Shown piece by piece: positions 19,856 through 26,212 of a DNA stretch of 64,000 nt. The position numbers and the translations under genes are program-made. The notes beneath the pieces were generated by a model. It was given only the letters and a program-made list of their open reading frames with translations, ran no database searches and was not told the DNA's origin. The stretch's first letter is position 1. Every line of letters starts with the position of its first letter. This DNA is from Levilactobacillus andaensis (lineage in GTDB: Bacteria > Bacillota > Bacilli > Lactobacillales > Lactobacillaceae), in contig NZ_BOLP01000003.1 of NCBI RefSeq assembly GCF_016861695.1, positions 248,001 to 312,000 on the forward strand, in the 5' to 3' direction.

Positions 19856-20437
19856 CTACCCAATCATCATGTGAAGCAATGCGCCAATCCCGTACGTGAT
19901 AAAGATAGTAAGGATCCCGATAACCACGTTACGGATGATGGTCCGTTTGGTCGAATTAGTCGTCTCGTAGGTGCTGATGATGGCGTTCAGGCTCAGCGCG
20001 ATCACCATGGCAATGGCCGTGTTGATAAAGCGCCAGCTCGGGGCGGACAACATGATGGCCAGTAAAGGAATCAGGGAGCCAATGATAAAGGCTGTGAAGG
20101 ACATGGCCGCCGCATGAAAGGGCACCAACAGATCTTTCTGCGACAAATCAACGTCGACCTGTGGGTTCTCATGAGCCATCGTGTACTCTTGAACGTCGTG
20201 TTGGGCACTAACGGAAATCCATTCGCCACCAGCCATGGAGCAGGCACCAGCCAACATGCCAGAGATGCCGCTGACCAGTAAGGTCGTGCTACTGAGATTG
20301 GCCCCGGTCGCTCCCAGAACGATGCCGGAAACGGAAATAATGCCATCGTTGGCGCCGAGAATGCCTGCCCGTAAGACGTTTAGTTTATCCCAAAAATAAA
20401 TGCTCTTTGTTTTAGATGATGCTATCGGTGTATTCAC
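19856..20437 (-). CDS. VIT/CCC1-family metal transporter lacking the cytoplasmic metal-binding loop
   Basis: GTG 20437 lies seven bases after GGAGGA; the longer frame to 20485 has no site. The 193-residue protein has the conserved first helix (RAGILGANDGIISVSGIVLG) and second helix with GMLAGACSMAGGEWISVSAQ. VIT1/CCC1 proteins move iron or manganese, and bacterial ones are usually near 230 residues with a helical metal-binding loop after the second helix. Here that loop is only about 25 residues. The last three helices look normal. Confidence 0.75.
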   Translation of the reverse strand: MNTPIASSKTKSIYFWDKLNVLRAGILGANDGIISVSGIVLGATGANLSSTTLLVSGISGMLAGACSMAGGEWISVSAQHDVQEYTMAHENPQVDVDLSQKDLLVPFHAAAMSFTAFIIGSLIPLLAIMLSAPSWRFINTAIAMVIALSLNAIISTYETTNSTKRTIIRNVVIGILTIFITYGIGALLHMMIG

Positions 20438-20642
20438 AAAGATTCCTCCTCGAGGAAAATATGTATTCGCTTTCACTTGAATCACCTGTATTATAGGCTG
20501 GTTTTATATACATTAGCAATATTATTTGTGAATATTAGCGCAAAATAGGAATATTTGGGCAGGCGACCAGGGAATATCGCTGCTGGTTGGTCATCGGCAC
20601 GAACTGGTATGGCTTTGTAGCGAAAATTTCGTTTTTTCCCTA

Positions 20643-20758
20643 CGTGTGCCCAAAGGCGGCCGGTTCCGCTTAAGCCTGATCGCCAAATCATCCAGGACCA
20701 GGATTATCCGGCTTTCAACCTTAATGCTCACCAGCTAAACGCCTTTGGGCACACTCTT
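20643..20758 (-). repeat. Repeat family B copy B1
   Basis: A 116-bp imperfect palindrome. The outer arms GTGTGCCCAAAGGCG (20644-20658) and CGCCTTTGGGCACAC (20740-20754) pair perfectly over 15 bases. Inside are the family motifs GGTTCCGCTTAA and, on the other strand, AGCTGGTGAGCATTAA, and a small central hairpin. It lies between divergent genes, so it is not placed as a terminator. Confidence 0.75.
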
Positions 20759-20856
20759 TGAAGATAAAAACGGTTACTTTCAAAATAATTCTTACGCCAT
20801 GAAAAAATATATGGTACGCTAGCATCTCGTGGGAAATTCAAACGAGGAGCAACACA

Positions 20857-21360
20857 ATGCCTAAAAATTTTAAAGAAGAACTACTTTTCACTGCCGTTAT
20901 GGCGGGCCTGATGGTCCTGGTCATGGCTGGCTACAATATCGCCCTAGCTGATGGGTTCAGTCACCACTTCATTCGCGAAGTCCTGACGGGATACCCACTG
21001 GCCTTGCTGGTCGCCGCAATCTGCGACTTGGGGATCATTGGTCCCGGCGTCAAATACATCTTTTTCCACTTCATTATCAACGATTACATGAAAAAGAAGC
21101 AGATCCGCATTGCCCTGACCATCTCAGTGATGATGGTTGCCGGCATGGTCACCCTGATGTCCCTATTCGGTATGGTGGTCACGCAAAACTTCGGCGACAA
21201 CGCCCTGCTGACTTATTTACACACTTGGATTTTTAACCTCTTCATGGCCCTGCCGCTGCAATTATTGATTGTCGGCCCCGTCGCTAGAAAGATTCTAGGA
21301 ATGGTCCAAAAACACAACGCTCCGGCCGAAAATGCCGAAGCCGAAACAATCGAAGATTAA
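20857..21360 (+). CDS. DUF2798-family membrane protein
   Basis: ATG 20857 follows CGAGGAG. The 167-residue product has four membrane helices near residues 10-30, 45-70, 85-110 and 120-145, with the DUF2798 pattern MPKNFKEELLFTAVMAGLMV and a repeat-like second half. These are small membrane proteins of unknown role. The acidic tail (AENAEAETIED) is cytoplasmic. Monocistronic, ending at a hairpin. Confidence 0.8.
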   Translation: MPKNFKEELLFTAVMAGLMVLVMAGYNIALADGFSHHFIREVLTGYPLALLVAAICDLGIIGPGVKYIFFHFIINDYMKKKQIRIALTISVMMVAGMVTLMSLFGMVVTQNFGDNALLTYLHTWIFNLFMALPLQLLIVGPVARKILGMVQKHNAPAENAEAETIED

Positions 21361-21366
21361 TCAACT

Positions 21367-21404
21367 AAACGTCGCCGCTACCAACAAGTAGTGGGGACGT
21401 TTTT
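21367..21404 (+). terminator. Terminator after the DUF2798 gene
   Basis: AAACGTC with GACGTTT and inner pairs, followed by a T run. Confidence 0.7.
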
Positions 21405-21435
21405 CTTTTTTCGCTGGTCCCACGCCAACGCAAAG

Positions 21436-21475
21436 ACGGCCACTCCCTTTTTTGATGGGGTGTGGCCGTTTTTTT
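21436..21475 (+). terminator. Second strong terminator hairpin
   Basis: ACGGCCACTCCC pairs with GGGGTGTGGCCGT and is followed by seven T residues. It lies 30 bases after the previous hairpin, with no gene between them. Confidence 0.7.
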
Positions 21476-21548
21476 GAGTCGTCTTCAACTGTGAGAATAC
21501 GGTCACCTGTTACAATGAAGACCGGCACAAAAGAAAGCGAGGGACTAC

Positions 21549-21809
21549 ATGTCAAAATCAAAAACTGTCTCCGTTTCTATTCGCATTTCACCAAGAATCA
21601 AATCGCTGGCTTCGCAAAAATTAGCACAATCTGGTCTGACGATGTCCGAATTTTTACGTGTTTGTTTAATCAACGTTGCTGACTACGACCTAGCAGATTT
21701 CCTGTCCTCACCTGAGGCTCTTCAGGCTAAAGAAGAGGTAATGAATGGTCATGTAACGGCCTTCAAGTCACTTGATGATCTCTGGGCAGATATTAACGAT
21801 GAGAAATAA
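21549..21809 (+). CDS. RelB/DinJ-like antitoxin without a toxin partner
   Basis: ATG 21549 follows GCGAGGG. The 86-residue protein has a ribbon-helix-helix start (TVSVSIRISPRIKSLASQKL) and LTMSEFLRVCLINVA, as in RelB/DinJ antitoxins. Antitoxins of this family bind DNA as dimers and neutralise a RelE or YafQ toxin usually encoded next door. Here the next element is a terminator hairpin 7 bases on, so it is an orphan. Confidence 0.7.
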   Translation: MSKSKTVSVSIRISPRIKSLASQKLAQSGLTMSEFLRVCLINVADYDLADFLSSPEALQAKEEVMNGHVTAFKSLDDLWADINDEK

Positions 21810-21815
21810 CTCAAA

Positions 21816-21856
21816 ACGACAAGCCACCCCACAAATTCCGTGAGATGACTTGTCGT
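21816..21856. terminator. Hairpin between the RelB-like gene and the CAP gene
   Basis: ACGACAAG (21816-21823) pairs with CTTGTCGT (21849-21856); convergent genes flank it. Confidence 0.6.
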
Positions 21857-21871
21857 CTATTAACCATCTAG

Positions 21872-22882
21872 CTACTTACTCAACTTAAACAATTTCGTCT
21901 GATAATTAACATCCGCATGATTACCTAACCCGCTAATTTTAACCGTATAAGCGTGGTTGGCTTTCACCTTGCTCAGCGTCGGCTGGTAAGAAATACTGGT
22001 CTTGAACCAACCATAGCCGGTCGCACTGTTGTAGTTGGTCACGTGGGTCACCTTAACCTTCTTATGCGTCGTATTATCAGTGACTTTGACGACTGGCTTG
22101 CTGGCCTTTTCACCCGTACCAATGCTGTACGAAAGCGACCAAACGCTGCCTTTAACGGCATTGATTGGGAAAACACCAGCCTTAGGATAAGCAACTTCTT
22201 TGGCTAACCCATCTTTAGGATCAAAGGCCCGGCATTTAGCGCCGCCCTCAAATACCTTGAGATCATTGTAGATGCCAGCTTGCCCGACACCAATTTCAAT
22301 CGTGTTGCCCAGCAACCATTCGCGGTGACCGGGAACGTAGTCGGACTGTCCTGAATCTACCAGATAATTCAAAACGTTGTCATAGGGCTTAACCACGCCC
22401 TCACCAATATTGCTATAACCCGTGGCATCGACGCCTCGATTCCAAGCCGTCTTTGAAACGTATCCGGGCCGCTTGATGCCCGTCAATTCATGTGCCAATC
22501 CTTCATCCGCAGCCGCCAGCGTGGCAGCACCATACTGCGCATCTTCATTCCACTGGGGATTGGCTTCGATTGTATTCAGGCCATACATTTGCCGGTAAAA
22601 GTTAACAGATTTGACCGTAGCGTTGATGTACTTTTGGCTCAGCTTGCCCGGTTTAAATGACTTCTTCAATGATGGCTTTTGCACGTACATCCCCTTGGTG
22701 CTGTTAGAGATGCCTTTCAGCTGTTGCCGATAACCTTTGATGGTTGCCCGTTCCTGGGCGGTAAAAGCCTTCTTTTCGGTCGGTTCCTTAGCCTTGGTTT
22801 TCGCCGCAGCTGGTTGAACACTTAATGCGCCACCAAACGTGACGGCTAAGAGGCCAAGAATAAGGGTGGTTGTTTTTTTCAT
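21872..22882 (-). CDS. Secreted CAP/SCP-domain protein
   Basis: A 336-residue protein with a signal peptide (about residues 1-27, cut after AAA). A lysine-rich linker follows, then a CAP domain near residues 85-220 with VNFYRQMYGL, AATLAAADEGLAHE and GHREWLLGN. The C-terminal 110 residues look like a beta-sandwich (SLSYSIGTG). CAP proteins with the YkwD-type core are exported and often wall-associated; their activity is unclear. ATG 22882 follows AAAGGGAG. Lysine-rich composition is usual for lactobacillus surface proteins. Confidence 0.85.
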   Translation of the reverse strand: MKKTTTLILGLLAVTFGGALSVQPAAAKTKAKEPTEKKAFTAQERATIKGYRQQLKGISNSTKGMYVQKPSLKKSFKPGKLSQKYINATVKSVNFYRQMYGLNTIEANPQWNEDAQYGAATLAAADEGLAHELTGIKRPGYVSKTAWNRGVDATGYSNIGEGVVKPYDNVLNYLVDSGQSDYVPGHREWLLGNTIEIGVGQAGIYNDLKVFEGGAKCRAFDPKDGLAKEVAYPKAGVFPINAVKGSVWSLSYSIGTGEKASKPVVKVTDNTTHKKVKVTHVTNYNSATGYGWFKTSISYQPTLSKVKANHAYTVKISGLGNHADVNYQTKLFKLSK

Positions 22883-22971
22883 GAGTTGACTCCCTTTCTG
22901 TATGTATAACCTTAATCATACACGAGCAGCATGACACAATATGTCATTGAGCGACTTGTTCGTAAAATTTT

Positions 22972-23058
22972 TCAAAAAAATCCGCAATTTGCGTTTTTCT
23001 TTTTCCCGCCTAATACGTTTACTAATTCTGTATCAGTTAAAGTTGAAAATTCACTCAT
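22972..23058 (-). CDS. Double-glycine-leader peptide, bacteriocin or pheromone type (possibly frameshifted)
   Basis: ATG 23058 lies eight bases after AAAGGAG. The leader MSEFSTLTDTELVNVLGG fits class II bacteriocin and induction-peptide leaders, which end in GG and are cut by a C39 ABC transporter during export. Only ten residues follow, starting KKKNANC, before TGA. The stop comes right after a run of seven T; with six T the frame would run on through EKFYEQVAQ, giving a 19-residue mature part. No C39 transporter or histidine kinase is in the window. A promoter and a palindrome precede it. Confidence 0.65.
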   Translation of the reverse strand: MSEFSTLTDTELVNVLGGKKKNANCGFF

Positions 23059-23095
23059 AATGATATCTCCTTTGGCAAACCTATATGTGACAGCA

Positions 23096-23149
23096 GCTGT
23101 TAGTTAATTAACTACAGCCACACAATATCACCTTTATTCACAAAGTCAA
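23096..23149 (-). promoter_or_regulatory. Promoter and palindromic operator of the peptide gene
   Basis: On the minus strand TTGACT (plus 23144-23149) and TATTGT (plus 23122-23127) have 16-base spacing. At the expected transcript start, 23096-23118 is a near-perfect palindrome, GCTGTTAGTTAATTAACTACAGC with one unpaired base. This is a likely repressor site. Confidence 0.6.
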
Positions 23150-23362
23150 TAGCTTTTATAATCGCTAATTTTATTTGATGTGTAGCTTTTTGCGAATGTC
23201 TTATAGTAGATAAACGATAAAAAAATCACAAATTATTTTTTGGGCGATTTATTTAGTAGCATTAAAAGAATACTAGTAGTACTATAACCGTGAACAAAAT
23301 AATTTTTAATTTTTTAATATCAGTAATCGCGCAGATATTATAATTCTAGGAGGAAAATTATT

Positions 23363-23554
23363 ATGGATGAAGGATCGGTTCCAAGAATAGTTGTTCTAGG
23401 CTTTTTAATTAGCATGGCAGTTTTTGCCGTGTTTGACTCACCGATGTTTAGTATCAATCAACTGTTTGGTGTAATTGGTGCTGTACTGCTCACAGGAGTG
23501 CTTATTTACAACCTAAAGATTGCAAGAAATTCTTCAAAGTCAGACAAGCTATAA
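23363..23554 (+). CDS. Small two-helix membrane protein, immunity-like
   Basis: ATG 23363 follows TAGGAGGAAA. The 63-residue product has hydrophobic segments near residues 8-24 and 32-50 and a basic tail (KIARNSSKSDKL). Small two-helix proteins beside double-glycine peptides often give self-immunity in lactic acid bacteria. That is the reason for the label; no motif proves it. A frameshifted paralogue lies about 300 bases downstream. Base composition is AT-rich, like its surroundings and unlike the flanking chromosome. Confidence 0.55.
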   Translation: MDEGSVPRIVVLGFLISMAVFAVFDSPMFSINQLFGVIGAVLLTGVLIYNLKIARNSSKSDKL

Positions 23555-23618
23555 GTCATTTATGTATGATTTAAATCCTATGAAGCCTAGTTACTTTAGG
23601 ATTGAGATCATCGTCGGT

Positions 23619-23653
23619 GTATTCTCGTTAAATGTACGAGAATACGCTTTTTT
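23619..23653 (+). terminator. Terminator after the small membrane gene
   Basis: GTATTCTCG pairs perfectly with CGAGAATAC, followed by a T run. Confidence 0.8.
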
Positions 23654-23787
23654 AACGGCTATGAGCAGATCATTTCAAGCGAGCGTCATTCAAAAAAAAT
23701 TTTAAAACGTAGGATTGTAGGGTAAACTAAAACTAAAAACAGAAACGGAGGTGAATAATTTCATTAAAAACTTTTTTAAAATTATTG

Positions 23788-23815
23788 TTGACATTTATTT
23801 TTCTTAACGTAATAC
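23788..23815 (+). promoter_or_regulatory. Promoter before the frameshifted membrane gene
   Basis: TTGACA (23788-23793) and TAATAC (23810-23815) with 16-base spacing. Confidence 0.5.
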
Positions 23816-23846
23816 TTAACGTGTAAATTTCGTTTATTGAATCAAT

Positions 23847-24054
23847 ATGCGCAAGGCGGGGAACTTTTTGGAAAAAGTCGTCAGGGAGCCTTGTTGTACT
23901 AGCAGTTGCTATTGTAATTACGTTACCAAGAATACTTCGACTACCTTTGTTCAGTGTTCAACAATGCATCGGTCTTCTAGGAATAGTAACGTTAGGTATT
24001 GTGTTCTTATTCGATTTGGGCCAGAGTTTAAGATCCAGAAAAGACAATAAGTAA
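23847..24054 (+). pseudogene. Frameshifted paralogue of the small two-helix membrane protein
   Basis: From 23878 the frame reads SSGSLVVLAVAIVITLPRIL and continues through LFSVQQCIGLLGIV to a stop at 24052-24054. It matches the gene at 23363 in layout and key positions (PRI, LFSV versus MFSI, GLLGIV versus GVIGAV). This frame has no ATG, GTG or TTG start; the ATG at 23847 is one base out of phase. Loss of one A from the run of five at 23872-23876 would join them. The gene is either inactive or rescued by slippage. No good ribosome site precedes 23847. Confidence 0.55.
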
Positions 24055-24197
24055 TTGGTTCTCGTTTGGAATATAACGTACAGCTGGCTAGTGTATTTCC
24101 GAAAAATATGGAAGTATATTAGCCAGTTTTAAGTACCCATTTAAAATAAATGAAAACTAATGAACACTTTTAATATTGACAAAAGGAGATGATCACA

Positions 24198-24818
24198 ATG
24201 AATCTGCCCGAGAGGCTTAAGCGCTGTCGTGCCAATGCCAATCTAACGCAATTACAAGTATCTGAAAAGCTTCACGTTTCACGCAAAACCATATCAGGAT
24301 GGGAAAATGGACATAGCTACCCTGATACTACTAGCCTTGTCAAAATCAGTGACATTTATAATGTTTCAGTAGATGATTTACTACGTGACGAGCGTTTACT
24401 AGAACATTATGCAGATCAGGAACAGGCCCAAACGACTAATCATAAGGTTATGAAAGGTAGTTATTATTTAAGCATAGTTCTATGGCTACTCGGCTACATA
24501 GAACTTTTCCAGCCTGCAGGAATTCATTCACTTTTGATTCCTTTTGCGTTGATAACTAACGCTATTGTCTATTTAACACATTTCACCGACTGGAGGCGCT
24601 TTCGAAATACTAAGTACACAGTGAGGGCCATTATTAGCTTTTTCCTAATTCTTTTAGCTCACGTCATGATTAATATCACAGATTCTAATTTTTTAAAATA
24701 TATGAACCAATCTGAGCTGCATTTTGTAGTCGGATTTATTATGGGGCGGATACTACTCACACTTATAATTTCATTTAATTTTGAAATTATACTGTTCTTC
24801 CATCCAATTAAAAAATAA
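24198..24818 (+). CDS. XRE regulator with C-terminal membrane domain
   Basis: ATG 24198 is eight bases after AAAGGAG; ATG 24189 touches the site. Residues 1-62 form a helix-turn-helix (LTQLQVSEKLHVSRKTISGW). After a charged linker the rest has four hydrophobic segments near residues 85-100, 105-125, 140-160 and 172-198. HTH proteins with such tails are common in Firmicutes bacteriocin and stress loci and may sense envelope damage. It is the best candidate to bind the palindrome before the first peptide gene. AT-rich like the island. Confidence 0.75.
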   Translation: MNLPERLKRCRANANLTQLQVSEKLHVSRKTISGWENGHSYPDTTSLVKISDIYNVSVDDLLRDERLLEHYADQEQAQTTNHKVMKGSYYLSIVLWLLGYIELFQPAGIHSLLIPFALITNAIVYLTHFTDWRRFRNTKYTVRAIISFFLILLAHVMINITDSNFLKYMNQSELHFVVGFIMGRILLTLIISFNFEIILFFHPIKK

Positions 24819-24819
24819 T

Positions 24820-24866
24820 CCTAAAATAATAAGCAGTGCAGTAAATGCGCTGCTTATTATTTTAGG
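24820..24866. terminator. 17-bp perfect bidirectional terminator overlapping the second peptide gene
   Basis: CCTAAAATAATAAGCAG (24820-24836) pairs perfectly with CTGCTTATTATTTTAGG (24850-24866). The second arm includes the stop codon and last codons of the convergent peptide gene. Confidence 0.85.
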
Positions 24867-25000
24867 CCATGAAACACGCCCCACAAAAAATTTGATTTTT
24901 TATTTTTGTTGGATTTCGTAATTTTTCCACCATAAATCTTAACTAAGTCAGTTTGGGATATTTCCTGAAACTGACTCTTTTTATTCTCTTTTGTTTTCAT
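24857..25000 (-). CDS. Double-glycine-leader peptide, class II bacteriocin-like
   Basis: ATG 25000 lies nine bases after AGAAGGAGGG, an ideal ribosome site. The 47-residue product has a 25-residue leader ending SQTDLVKIYGG, the double-glycine cleavage signal. The mature part is 22 residues, very basic at first (KITKSNKNKK) and then hydrophobic (NFLWGVFHGLK). A cationic start plus a tryptophan- and glycine-containing hydrophobic end fits a small unmodified bacteriocin or a pheromone. It converges on the XRE membrane regulator. No processing transporter is present, so export must rely on one elsewhere. Confidence 0.7.
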   Translation of the reverse strand: MKTKENKKSQFQEISQTDLVKIYGGKITKSNKNKKSNFLWGVFHGLK

Positions 25001-25572
25001 AGTATTTCCCTCCTTCTGCATATACTTATACAACATATTGTCTAGATATTAAAGCTTCCTTTTGAAGACCTCCTGATATCGCTGATCTACCAGCCTTTTG
25101 AAGCATAATTTCCAGAAACATTATTTACTTAAGAATGAACGACAAGATGATATTAATCTGTTTTGAGAGATAATTACTTCGAGTATTTTGATTTTCTCAA
25201 GCTATTAAAAGATTATAGCGATTCATTTCATGACTAACCTAACATATGTCTCTACTAGAAGTGGAATACAAGCTGTAGATAGGATATACCTTTATAAATT
25301 ATGGGGACATATTCTTGGTCTTCAATTTGTAGACCCTAGACTTCTCTATTTAGAGTAAAGAAGGTAACCTATTTATGGAAGAAACACGATTACTTTTTCT
25401 CGGCGAATTTTTCTACGCACTTTTTTATTTCCGAGTTTCATCGCACAAATTTTTTCCGCAAATTTTTTCAAAAAAACCCGCAAATTATTGGCCATTGTGT
25501 TCGCCAATAACTTGCGGATTCTTAAATTACACGTTAATTCGTTGCCTGATAGCCGCCATCAAACCAAACTGA
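25001..25572. other. AT-rich intergenic region after the peptide gene
   Basis: This holds the presumed promoter of the second peptide gene and a hairpin at 25478-25517 (CCGCAA and TTATTGGC with GCCAATAA and TTGCGG) that probably ends the convergent nucleotidyltransferase gene. Short frames on both strands have no support. One of 65 codons (25375-25572) runs through the hairpin and is rejected. Confidence 0.5.
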
Positions 25573-26133
25573 CTACACCTCAGCTACCTGAAGTTGCGGC
25601 CACTTTTTCTGCCACTGCTTAGTCGCCATTCGTTGCCGGTAGATGGCGCGATGCCGCTCATCTTGCTGGTAAAACGGAATCGGCCGACAGCGGAAATTGA
25701 CCAGATCATCCACCCCATGCGGCGCAATTAATTTCAGCGCATCCCCATCCAGATAGGCCCCTACGCAGGTTGGGACTTCGACAAAGTGACCAATGGCATC
25801 GGCCACCGAGGTAAATTCCGGCGTATCAGGAAAATTATAGTGAGCCATGTAGACTTCATTTTTGACCTGCCACTGATATTCCGGTGCGAGTTGCGTCAAC
25901 TGGGCGTAGATTTTAAGGTCGTCGCTGGCGGGACGGTCAGGGTCAAAGAAAACAACGTCGATATCACTGCCCAACGAAACCGGTTGCCCACTCAGAACTT
26001 GCCAAACAGTATTGCGAATACTCCCGGCAGCCAACGCACCCTGCTTGAGGTGACAATCGCGAATCAGGGTGAGAATGCGCATGAGTTCTGGGGTGTTGCG
26101 GATGATGGATAGGACTTGGGACTCTGGTGTCAT
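25573..26133 (-). CDS. Nucleotidyltransferase-like protein (NTP_transf_6 type)
   Basis: A 186-residue protein with AAGSIRNTVWQVLSG and SDIDVVFFDPD, the glycine-serine and double-aspartate motifs of the polymerase-beta nucleotidyltransferase fold. It resembles the DUF925/NTP_transf_6 family, whose substrate is unknown. The C-terminal half contains VPTCVGAYLDGD and FRCRPIPFY, typical of that family. ATG 26133 follows AGGAGG. Composition is closer to the chromosome than to the peptide island, so it may be a boundary gene. Confidence 0.8.
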   Translation of the reverse strand: MTPESQVLSIIRNTPELMRILTLIRDCHLKQGALAAGSIRNTVWQVLSGQPVSLGSDIDVVFFDPDRPASDDLKIYAQLTQLAPEYQWQVKNEVYMAHYNFPDTPEFTSVADAIGHFVEVPTCVGAYLDGDALKLIAPHGVDDLVNFRCRPIPFYQQDERHRAIYRQRMATKQWQKKWPQLQVAEV

Positions 26134-26212
26134 TGGGAAGGACCTCCTGAATTACGATCTATTTATCTTATTGTAGGCCAAGGAACTGACAAAGAGAAAC
26201 CCATCTATTACA

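Noticed and set aside
23741-23785. A possible gene behind GGAGGTGAATAATT
   Set aside because: The only frames from it are 18-22 codons long, need GTG inside the ribosome site or an ATT start, and have no leader motif.
25040-25330. Short frames (for example ATG to TAA of 31 and 43 codons) as more bacteriocin peptides
   Set aside because: One contains SGG by chance, but neither has a leader pattern or ribosome site at the right distance.
25375-25572. A 65-codon frame before the nucleotidyltransferase gene
   Set aside because: It runs through the terminator hairpin at 25478-25517 and has no homology or motif, despite a weak GAAGG upstream.
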